A DNA stretch of 64,000 nt from Pyropia haitanensis (Eukaryota; Rhodophyta; Bangiophyceae; Bangiales; Bangiaceae), in contig SDUX01000008.1 of NCBI GenBank assembly GCA_008729055.1, positions 1,612,001 through 1,676,000 on the forward strand, written 5' to 3'. The notes beneath the pieces were generated by a model. It was not told where the DNA came from, did no database searches, and saw only the letters and a list, made by a program, of their open reading frames with translations. The position numbers were made by a program, and so were the translations under genes. Shown here one piece after another: positions 21,993-32,300 of the stretch (its first letter is position 1; each line of letters begins with the position of its first letter).

Positions 21993-24820
21993 GGGGTGGC
22001 GGATGGAAAAAAAAAAAAAAAAAAAAAAAAGGGAGGGCGGGCGGGGCGGGGGAGGGGAGACGGAGGGTGCGCCGGTGGGGGGGACGGGCGGTGGTGGGGA
22101 GGGCGGCGCGGCGGCGACGGCGAGCACGGCGCCAGACGGAAGCGGACCAGTGCAGCTATACACGGGGAGGGGGGGGATGAGGGGAGCGCGGCAGGGACCG
22201 GCGGCGGCACGGGCACTCGCGGCAGCCGCGCAGACGTAGCCCAGCGCACCGCAACGCCGTCTGACGCGCGGGTGCCAAGACACCCGCAGGCGCCGTCGAC
22301 TCTGCCAGCAGCGCGCGTCGCCCCAGCGGGCGCCGCTCGCGCCGTCTGCCCACGCCGCGCCCTGCAGCCGCGCGGCCACGGCCGCCGGTGCCCAACCCGC
22401 CGCACCAACCGTCACCCCCTGGCGCCGACCGTCGTCGGCGGCCCCCCCCCCCCCCCCCCTCGTGCGCGAGACACGCTGCCGTCGCCGTACCTTCCACGGC
22501 GCCACTCGCAGTGGCCACGCCCGCGACGGCCACACCCGGGTGTACGGTACTGTACGCCGGCCGCCCGCGGTGGCCGCCGCCGGCCCGCGGTCTCGCTGGG
22601 CGTTGGGGGGTGGCCGAGCACCCCCACCGCACGCCGCCGCGTCCGAGGGTCGCGGCCGCCCTTCGCGGCGGTGGCACTGACACCCCGCATGGGAGCACGA
22701 GAGGAGGGCGCGTGGCGAGCCAGGGCGCCCTCCCCGCCCCCCCCGCTCCGGAGAAGCCACTTTGGGACATCTCATCCTCCCAGCAAACGCAAACGTCCCA
22801 AAGGATCATCCCCCCCCCGAACGCCCAACGCGCCCTCCCCCAACTCCCACTCCGCCCCCCCCACGCCCCGCACCCCCCCCCGCCACCTCCAGACGGCGGT
22901 TCCACGGATCCAAGCTCAACCCACATTGCACGTGCGCCAGCCAAGCACTGCCGCGCCTGGCCTGGCGACACGCGGTGCGGGCCGACGAGCGGGGGCATCA
23001 GCGCAGGATGCCCTGGGCGGTCGACAAACCCCTCTGCGGCGTTGGCGGCCGCCCGCGGCGGCCTGGTCATCGAGAGGGGCCACGCCGACCAGACGACCCT
23101 GGACGTTGGTGCGGCGGATGGGGCGGGCAACGGTGAACGAATGAGGCAAACGGTTCAATGGTCCGTGGAGCGAGCCCAAGAGACAGAGTTGGCAGCCAGC
23201 CCTGCTGTGGGAAAACTATAGACGCAGATTGATACAACGGATCAGATCGATTTAGCCAGTTGAAGACGTACTTGAACTTGGCCAAGTTTGTGACGTCGAT
23301 ACCCACCGACGCACTGCCGGCACACCCCCCCTGTTATCAAACCCCCCTGACGACCTCTGGAAGGGGGTCTTGCGGGCCGAGACATTCTCCTCTGGTGTTG
23401 GTGGCCAGAGCGGGACACGGTACGTGCTGGATGGATGAGTAGCCTGAGTTGGCGGAAGCAAAAAGTTGTCACAGCTCCTTCTCTCGAACATAAACGAATA
23501 ATCACTGTATTGATTCTGTACGTCGGGGCGACGCCGTCTGGTGCCTCCCTCAACCCTGTTCGACAACTGCCGTTTTCGGCGGCTCCGTTAGCGGACCCGC
23601 AGCCGCCGGCCACAGCGCCTGGAACCAGAGAGGACAACGGGGCGGGGGTGGTCGGCACCCGGCCAGGAAGGGAAGGACACTACCCCCACCCTGACGCTGC
23701 CAGTAGTCCCGCCGGATCGGCCCGACCGGTGGAACCGTCATCGCAGGCGCCTGTGCGCGGAGGGGCGCCTGGCAGACGCGGTGTGCAGCCGAGCGAGTGC
23801 ATCTTGATATTCTCCATGCAGCATCCGTGTGACCCGGGCGATGGCCGCCCGTGCGCTCTTGCACCACCCCAGCGCGGGCACGAAACCCGGTGAGCGTTGC
23901 ATCCACCCGGTCGTACACGGAAGGCGCGCCGGGCGCGTTCCACCGGCAAACGTGGTGGGCGACGCCCCTGTTGGCAGCTACTCCCGTGTGCGGCGGCGTC
24001 GGTTCCTCCTACCACGGCTCGGCACACCGGGGCAGAGCGCGGCACGCCGCGTCGCGCAGCCTGCTTTGCACGGCCGCGAGTCGGGATGGGTGGCGCCGCG
24101 ACGGCGGGCGGCCGCGCCCGAGACACTGGCCGGTGGGGGGGGATCGAGGAGGGGGTCGCGACGCCGACGGGCGTGGCGGGACGGCTGTGCGTGCGAGGGG
24201 GCCGCGGGGGAGGCCAGAGGGGGGACCCCCTCCCGCCGCACGGTCCCCGCCGGCAACAGGCAGTGGCGGCGGCGGCCGCCGCGAGCGGCTGCCGCGCGTG
24301 AAACGGCGCGCGGCGGGGGTGGCGGTGGGGGCCCGGGAGGCAGAGGGGGGGGGGGGGGGGGGTGGGGTACCGCTCGGCCTTTGCTGGGCTGTGGGCTGGC
24401 TGTGGGACCGCCAGCCGTAGGGGGCGCGCTGGAGGAGGCGGGGCGGAGGGGGTGGCGGGGGGGGGGGGCTGCCCAGCGGCCGTGGCGGTCGCACGGGGCG
24501 CTGTGGCGGTGAGGACGGGGGACGCCCGCGGGGTGGAGGCGGGCACAAGGTTCCCGCCGCGGCTGCGTCCCTGGGCAGCCCCTGCGAGCGCCGCCACCCC
24601 GCACCTGCTGCCGCCGCACCTGCAGTCGCCGCCGCCGCGCACCCCCTGCTCCGGCGTGACGCCCAGCGCACACCGCCGCACCCCGCCGCCGCCCCTACGG
24701 CTCCCCCGCCGCCGTCGCCGTCGTCACCGCCGCCGGCGGCCGGCGCCGACGCGGTCGCCGCCATCGCTGTCCCCCTCCCCCAGCACCGCCACCGCTGGGC
24801 CCGCCACGGCCGCCGCCGCC
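21993..24820. other. Shared 5' region of the two divergent SIMPL genes
   Basis: Begins with the A24 run (22007-22030) beside the left gene. It is GC-rich with G/C runs, except for a patch of ordinary composition at 23100-23650 with no recognisable coding or repeat content. Long open frames on both strands are low-complexity. Regulatory sites cannot be identified by eye. Confidence 0.45.
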
Positions 24821-26189
24821 ATGGCCCCCCCCCCCCCCCCCGCCGCTGGTGCCGTCCCCCCGGCCTGGCCGCCGCCGCCGCGGCGGTCTGCGTGGTTGCC
24901 GCCGCGGCGATCGCCGCGGCGGGCGGCATGTTTATCCAGACGACCGCGACGGGCGTCGCGTCGCAGCTGGGTGATATCGCCGAGGTCACCATCCAGTACA
25001 CCGTGTCAGACGGGCGGTACCGGACGGCGCTGGACAAGGTGGAGCGCGTGCAGCAGGTGCGTTGGGGGGGGAGGGGGGGGGGGAGGGCGCGGGGAGGGCG
25101 CGGCGGGTGGGTGGGAGGGAGGAGTCGTCCCACAGGGAGTGGCAGCGGCGTGGCTGTCTGGGGCGAGAGGTGGAAGTGGGGGACTGTGTGGAAGGCGGGG
25201 GAGGAGTGGTGTGGGGGGTCGGCCGGTGGCGCCACCGCCCGCTGCGCTGTTTCGGCACCCGCCTGACCATTGGCGACACGGCTGGTGGTGGGCGCGTGCT
25301 GCGGCGGTCTCGCCCCCTCCTGGCGCCACCTTCCCCCCCCTTGTCGCTCCGCCACGCCCACCGGAGAACCATAGGGCCTGACCGCGATCCTCCGCGACCG
25401 CTACGGGTCCACCGAGGAGGGCGACGTGACGCTGCTCAACCTGTACATGTACACGCGGACAGAGGAGTAGGTGATGGCCGTTCCCCAACTGCCCCGCTCG
25501 TTGCCAGCGTGTGTGGGGTGGGCACGCGAGGCTGCTGCATCCCTCCCCCCCGGCACTCCACCGCCGCCGGCCGTGGCGGGCCCCGCGGGCCTGCTGTCGG
25601 CCCCTGCTCGTCCCGTGGTCCCCGCCGACGCCACGGCGGGGCGGGCGTCGGGCGGTCCCCCCTCCTAGCCGACGGCGGGTGGGCGACCCTAACTGGCCTC
25701 GCCCCGGCGCTCCCGCCCGACGCCCGTGCCCACCTGTGGTTCTTTCTATTCTGTCCACTGCCCCGTCCGCCCGCTTTGCTCGCCGCCCCCCCCACCCCCC
25801 TCCCCCAGGGACGTGGTCGTCTCCTACTACTTTACCGTCCAGGTCCGCGCCGTCGTCCGCGGCCTCGCGGCGGCCCAGTCCGTCCGCGCCACCCTCCTCC
25901 CCGCCGTCGAGGCGCTCCCCGCCTCCCGCCTGTCCATCGACGCGTACCCCGGCATCGTGTACCGGGCGGCCAACGCGACGGCGGTGCGCGTCGACGCGGC
26001 GCGCGCGGCCGCGGCGCGCGCGCGGGCGCAGGTCGACGCGATCGCGGCGGGGCTCGGCGGCCGCGTCGGGCGGCTCAACTTTGCGAGCCTCAACGCCGCG
26101 CCGGCCGACGGCCGCCGCCGGGGGGGGGGGGGGACGCGGCGCGGTCCGAGTTTCGCGCCACCGTCCGCGCCGAGTACTATGTGCTGTAG
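24821..26189 (+). CDS. Second SIMPL/DUF541 domain protein, three exons, two homopolymer frame breaks
   Basis: Exons: 24821-25056, 25375-25466, 25809-26189, with donors GTGCGT and GTAGGT and acceptors CATAG and CCCAG. The reading works only if the C17 run at 24825-24841 and the G14 run at 26120-26133 each hold one more base. The model is then 236 residues: MAP + Pro run, RRWCRPPGLAAAAAVCVV membrane segment, ASQLGDIAEVTIQYTVSDGR, GDVTLLNLYMYTRTEEDVVV, SYYFTVQVRAVVRGL, a long helix, and C-terminus FRATVRAEYYVL. The end (T-V-x-A-x-Y) matches the divergent paralogue's TTVEAQYTIQLP, supporting the final frame. Role as for other SIMPL proteins: extracytoplasmic, unknown. Without the extra bases the N-terminal anchor or the last strand would be lost. 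Confidence 0.65.
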
Positions 26190-27508
26190 GGCAGGGGGGG
26201 GGGGGTGGGGGGGGGGGGGGCGGGCTGACGTTGGGGTTGGGGGGGGGGGGGGGGCGTCGCACGTTGGGGGGGTGCGCCGCGTGGAGCAGAGGCGTGTGTG
26301 CCGAGGCGAGCTGCCGAGACGAGCGAGCTGAGGCGAGGGTGGGGCGGGAGGCTGTGGTGGCGTTGGGACAACTGGAATGGCACTCGTGTGGGGGCTCTTG
26401 ACCTTTCACCGGCGGGCTGGGGCTGGCAGGCACCGGTGGAGACGGGACAGACACCAGGTTAAAGGGGAATGAAGGAGGGCAGAGGGCGGCCAACCGCCGA
26501 TTCCTGATCACAGAGTGCCCCTCGCCCGCCATGACCACCGCCTGGCACAGGTAGGTAGCGGTCACCCATACAACGCGGCCAGGGCCGCGTGGCGGGGACC
26601 CCGCAGGGGGCGCCGCAGCCGCCCAGCCGACGGCCCGGCGGGGGGCCACCCCCTGGCCGCCACCCCACCGGGCGGCCGCGCCGCCGCCGCCACCGCGGCG
26701 GCGGCGGCGGCGGCGCGCCAACGGCGGCGCCGCCCCAGCGCGGCGCGCGCCGCGGCGCGGCCACCGCGGGCGACGGCGGCGGCCGCGAGCGGCGGCGGCG
26801 GCCGCCCGCCGCGCGCCGCCGCCGCCGCCGACGGCCGTCGGCCACGGCGGCGGCGTGCGCGGGCGCCACGGCGGCCGCGGGGCGGCGGCGGCGTCACCCC
26901 CACCGGCGGGTGCCGCCGGGACGCGGCGGCACCCCAGCCGCTGGGTCTAGGGGATGACGCCCCAGACGCCAGCCGCTGCAAGGGGGCGGCAGGGGGGGGG
27001 GGGGGGGGGGGAGGGGAGGGGGGGAACGCGTGTGCGTGAATGAGAGCCCCGCCCGCGTCGTCCAGTCGCGGCGCGACGGGGCAGGCAGCCAGCGCTCCGC
27101 AAGGGAGGAGCCAGGGGTGGGCGCCGGGCGACGGCGGGGCCGCGCGGGCGACGAGGCGGCGGTGCCCCAATGCGGGACGGACACGAAACAAAGAAAAAAA
27201 AAGTACCGAGCGCCGCGCACGCAATACCCCGCGCCCCCAGTCTTCCCCCGTGCACGACGCAGACGAGGCCGCTCATGACCGGCGTGCCGCCCCACCACCA
27301 CAACGGAGCGTCTGGCACATCCACAGGGCGAGCCGAGCACAGCCCGCGGCCTCGGGCCCCCAACGTCGCGCCGCCGCCCCCCGCTGCCCCCCATCCCCCC
27401 GCGCGTCCCCTCCCCGAGTCCGCCCTCTCCTCACCCCCCACCCCCCCCCCCCCCGCCTCCCCTGGCCGCCGGCACCCGCGCACCGCACCGGCAGAGGCCA
27501 CCCCCCCC
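26190..27508. other. Spacer, GC-rich
   Basis: G runs follow the SIMPL stop (26191-26256), then a patch of ordinary composition (26280-26590), then GGC/CCG repeats and more G and C runs. No gene or recognisable repeat element. Confidence 0.45.
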
Positions 27509-27869
27509 CTAGACGGTGCCGACGCCCGCCCCCCCCGCCTGCATCGCCACCGCGTTGAGCGCGGCGCCAATGAGGCTGATCCCCCCAATGACCGCCACCC
27601 AAAACCGCCAGTCCCCCTTGAGCACCACCCACGGCGGGATGGTGTTGGCGACCTTGGCGCGCGTCTCGCCGACCGACCGCTTCACCGCCCGCGCCGCCTT
27701 CTCCGCGCCCGTCAGCGGGGTGCGGCCCTTGGGCGCCCCCGTCGGCGCGTAGCCGGTGGCGGCGTAGCGGGACCACTCGGCGTTCCAGTCCACCGCGCTC
27801 GGCGGGATGTCGTGCTGCGCGGCGGGGTCCGCCGACGGCTGCTCCCCGCCGCCGTCGGCGGCCGCGTCC

Positions 27870-27906
<37 letters not shown>

Positions 27907-28120
27907 TCGACGATGGGGGTGGGGGGGGGGTGCCGCCCTTGTCGCTCCCCGCGCCGGCCATCATGCGCGCGGCGGCGCCGCGGGGGCGGCGCGCGGCGGC
28001 GGGCGGCGCCGCCCGCCGGCTGCCGGCCACGGGCGCCCGTGGGGGGCGCCGGGGGGGGGTCCCCAGCGGGCCGACCGCCGCGCCGGCAAAGGCGGGCACG
28101 GCCACCCACGCAGGCGCCAT
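27509..28120 (-). CDS. Small presumed plastid membrane protein of unknown function
   Basis: 203 residues, ATG at 28120. The N-terminus (MAPAWVAVPAFAGAAVGPLG, then Arg/Ala/Pro) has the early Phe and positive charge of red-algal transit peptides. After Gly and Pro runs comes a non-repetitive part: PSAVDWNAEWSRYAATGYAP, then PKGRTPLTGAEKAARAVKRS, VGETRAKVANTIPPWVVLKG and one membrane span (FWVAVIGGISLIGAALNAVA) near the end. The layout, presequence plus basic helix plus C-terminal anchor, resembles small thylakoid or envelope proteins, but I do not recognise the family. There are no introns. The gene is well separated from its neighbours. Confidence 0.65.
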
Positions 28121-28821
28121 CGCGGGCAGCGCCGACGGGGGGGGGGGGGGCGGGGCGGGAGGGCGGGGGGGTGAGAGATGCGGGCCTCACAGCGCCGCGG
28201 CCCGTTTAGGCGGAACTGGGAGGACCACGCGAAACACACCGAGCTGGCAGCACGGGGCAAGGAAGAGAGCCGGCGACGCTTCGCCACAGGGAAGCGGGAG
28301 GGGGAAGGCGTAGCTCAGAGACGGCTGGCCGTCTTGGGCAGCCGCGGTCAACCGGGACGGGGTGGGGGTGCGGCGGCGTGGCCGCCGGCGGCAGCGGCAG
28401 AGTGGGGGCGGGGCAAGGAGCGGCAGCACGTCGGTCGGTCGCCTGCCGACGTTCCACCAGCGACTCGGCAGCGGAGCGGGCCGATGAGTCCCTTCCGGAC
28501 GCCTCGTGGCTGGCAGCGTGTGGGTGGCGTGCGGACCCCCTCGCCAGCGGCGCCCCGAGTGGAAAGCGTGGTGGGCCAATGGGCGCAGCCGAGGTGAGAT
28601 TGGGGGCCGCGGAGGCACCAGCTGCACTTATGCAACAATTCCATCAACGATGCCCACAAGGATGGCCAAGCCCAGCACTATAATGGCTGTTCAAATCCAT
28701 AGAAAAGTTGCTGCGACAGCACACAACTATATCCAACTGGATAAAACCCTTGTCCAGGACTTGGAAGAAATATTGATGCCCAACTGCATATGAATTTCCG
28801 AAAAGCTTATTTCGACAGCAG
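28121..28821. other. Spacer ending in an AT-richer patch beside the retrotransposon
   Basis: GC-rich up to about 28610, then ordinary composition up to the target site of the copia element. The minus strand from 28683 reads AIIVLGLAILVGIVDGIVA then stop, just after a possible CAG acceptor. I cannot connect it to a gene (see findings). Confidence 0.4.
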
Positions 28822-28826
28822 TGTGA
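28822..28826. repeat. Target site duplication, left (TGTGA)
   Basis: TGTGA immediately before the LTR, repeated at 35249-35253 immediately after the other LTR. Confidence 0.95.
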
Positions 28827-29399
28827 TGTGGTAGGATCACCAAACTAGTATGTAGAATAACGTAGCGGGGTCAACGGCCTTCGAACCGACCGGGCAATCG
28901 AGCAGAGGGTAGCCGTCGTCCGAGCACACCCAAGCACGAGTCTATGCAATGATCCCACTTCGTCTTGTCTCTCTGCGCTCCCCCCTCGCTACTCGATGCG
29001 AGGGAGCGCTTATATAGGCGCGGAGCAGCTCGCCACAGGCGCGACCAGGCACTCCACACCCCCCAGGGAAAGCAAAGCACACAAGCAAATCAATCAGACA
29101 GCGCGGCGCGAGGATTCAGCGGTAATCGCCAGCGCGGCCATTGTGTGCCATCGAGGATGACATCAGTTGATGGCATGGTATGGACAGTTCCATCGCGTTT
29201 CATCAGCTTACAGCAATGACATGTCGGCGTCAAATCGATTGCACGACAATCGTGTCAGCAGCACCAGCGACATCCAGATCCGTCTAGAAGTGTCGCGTGG
29301 TGACAGGGTACACAGCGGGGATGACGCCACCGTGTTAGACAGCGAGGCCGCGCGTGGCCGCACGAAATTGACGACAGCAGCATCAGGAAGGGATTCACA
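28827..29399 (-). repeat. 3' LTR of the copia element
   Basis: 573 bp, same sequence as 34676-35248. In element orientation it starts TGTGAATCCC and ends CCTACCACA. The pol stop codon (29395-29397) lies inside its first five bases. A TATATAA box sits at 29010-29016 on the minus strand. Confidence 0.95.
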
Positions 29400-32300
29400 C
29401 TCCCACCTTTTCCTTATCCGAGCGCTGCGGTTCCGCCTTCTCCGGCGTCCGGATGATCCACTGCTCCACAGGCTGCCGGTCCACCGACGTCCGCAAGACG
29501 TCGTCAAGACTCATGCAGAAACCCGGCTTCGTCAGCCCGTCCGCAAGGTTGTTCGCCGACTTGACCAGGCCGACGTTGGAGATCTCCTTGCGGTTGTAGG
29601 CCTCCCGTGCAGCAGCAATGTCGATCATGAGCCGCTTCTCCGTCGTATGTGAAGCACGTGTGATGACGTCAAACAACTGCTTGGAGTCCGTTAGCATCGT
29701 CAACGGTACCGGTTGCTTGTACAGACGCTCCAGGTCATACTTGATGATGAAGGCTTCGTCGAACGCGTTGGCAAACGCGTAGACCTCACCCGCCATGATG
29801 GAGCGCACGACGCGACGGGACTTCTTGCTTGAGTAGGCTAGCACGTGACAGCGGTCCGCAGCGTCACACAGCAGGATGACAAAGCCTAGCTGTGAAGAGT
29901 TGTCGTCGTTCGACGCAAAGGAAGCGTCGGCGTACACGCGCAGATGCAGGGTGGTTCGGTCCAGCGGCCGGTATGACAGCACTAGGTCTGCCGTTGACCT
30001 AGCGTACTTGATAGCCTTGTTCAGCTCCTGCACGTGACGTCTGGCAAAGGTCTTAGATGATACTTGAGCCGCACGGTTGATGGCAGCGCACAGGTCCGGG
30101 CGGCTATGCGCCAGCCATGCAAAGGAAGCTCGGACGGAGACGAACTCGTCATAGGTGATGTCCGTCGGCATGATGCGCACCAGCTTGATGTACTCCGGCT
30201 GACTCAGCGTGAAGTGCCGCCAGGGCGTAGTGAGTGTGCGCACCTGGACGCCCAGAAACTCCGTGTTGTCCCATTCACGCGGCTTGGAGTCAAAGTGGGT
30301 CAGCGTCTTCTCGGTCAGCCGCTGGAACTCCTCATTTCCACCAAGCAGCATGTCGTCCACGTACGAGCCAAGAAGTCCGTCGACATCGTCTTCTCCATCC
30401 TTGACGTACAGAGCCGGGTCTCCCGTAAGCGGCGACATGGAGAGGTCGTCCTCGACATGGGAAGTCATTGTCGCGCTCCAGTAGTCGCCCGCGTCACAGA
30501 GACCGTACAAGGGCTTGAGGATGCGCAGCACTTCACCCTCAGCAACGCCCAATATGGCTCGGTCCTCCTCGCGTGGGGCGAGGTACACCGGTCGACTCAA
30601 CTTGTCCTTGCTCTGAAGGTACGACTGGTTGACGTCGTGCGAGAAGATCCTGAAGCCGCGAACAGCACTGGTGGACACGATAATCTTGGTCGAGCGCTGT
30701 CGTAGTGTAGACAGGTTGTGCACCACGAACGGCTTGGCCTTGTCCCGGTGTCCCTGCACCACGTAGCGACTCTTGCCCTTCTCCTTCGATGTGCCGACGT
30801 GCTTCAGGGCGTGGACAAAGCGTCCACTCAGGATGTTGGCTTCACGAGGAAGGTCATTGCGCTTGACAGCAACCCACACTTTCCGCTTCAGGAGTCCCTC
30901 TGCTTCCGCTTGGCGTGCGCCTTGGATGATCTGCGAAGATATACGCACGTCGCCAGGCTTGAGCACTTCCGTCACGAAGACTTCTGTTGCCCGCGGAATC
31001 GCCCTTGCCGGGTGCTCTGCAGCAGCTTCCGTTGCCGTCGGCGCCACTTGTCCGTCCTCAGCGACTTCAACGACGTCGCGAACACGAGGTGGGTCCGGTG
31101 TCGGTGTCGTAGCATCTTCCAGTGTGGCAGCCGTCGTGCCAGCCTCTTCCTGCCGGTACTCCTTTACCTTGTCCACGGAGAAGAGCTTCACGGAGTTGCC
31201 GACGTTGAGCCACACCTGCTTACCATCGGTAGACAGGACTTGGTACGGTCCCGTCCACTTGTCGACGGGTTTCTCGCGGTAGACAAGCACGGACATGCCC
31301 GCTCGGATGACAGCATCGGCAGCGCCTGGGACGCGGCTGCGCACGGCGCGCTCCAGACGCGACTTGGCTACGTGCTTTGCCATCTCTTGGCGGGCGGCGT
31401 GCATCGCCATGACGCGGTCTCGTTGAGCAGGAAGGTTGATCGGGGCTACGGGCATCCGAGGAAGAACTCCAAACACCAGCAAAGTCGGAACGAGCCCGCT
31501 TGGTCCAGCCGTCTGGTTCATCCCCCACACGGAGAGCGCCAAAGCATCCTCTGCAGGCAAGTCAGGGTGAGAAGCCCGTACGCGCCAGTAGATGCGCCGA
31601 AGGAAGGCATGGTAGCGCTCGCCGACACCAAGGGAGTTGTGCGACTCCACGCCTGACTCCAATCGCTTGATGCCCACTGATTGCTGTAGCGCCTTCCATT
31701 CGTCAGACGCCAGCTGTGGCCCTTGGTCGGTGTGCATGAAGTCTGAGTAGCCGATGTACGGGGTCACCCAGCAACGTACGTATGCCCGCCAGACGTCCTC
31801 CGTAGACTCGCCGCTTGAGAGGAACACGGCTGCACTGAAGAGCGTGTCCTTGTCGACCACATGCAGGAGCGGCTTCCCATCGAGGTACATGATGTCTAGA
31901 AGCACCGTCCGGTTGAAGATAATATCCTCAGGAGGCAGAGCCACTCGGAACCTGCTTGGCTCCTTCGAGAGTCGCTGACATAAGTCGCACGTGCTGGAAA
32001 CCTCCTGCAGCTGCTTCAGGGTGCTTGGCTTGGCGTGTTCACCTCCGGCCTTGTTGATGACGGCATACAGGCGGTCCGGCTGCGGATGGAAGAAGTGTCG
32101 GTGCATCTTGCGTAGTTCCGGCATGGTGTACAGCACGTTGTGCTCCCAGACGTAGTAGACATGTCCAAGCTTTCGCACGAGCGGCATCGTCACTGAGTAA
32201 GCTTCGCACACGAGTCGGTTGAGCACGGTGTTGGCGTACATGTGAAACTTGTCGAGGGTGTCAAGCCCGAACAGAAGCGGCACGTTCACGTCCACAACGT

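Noticed and set aside
23242..23658. Minus-strand frames in the AT-richer patch between the SIMPL genes
   Set aside because: Short, mutually overlapping in two frames, no domain and no sign of splice-connected exons.
28871..29219. Small frames (69 and 84 codons) present in both LTRs
   Set aside because: They repeat only because the LTRs are identical; no protein features.
30718..31656. Plus-strand frames inside the copia element
   Set aside because: Antisense to integrase/RT coding sequence, no recognisable domain.
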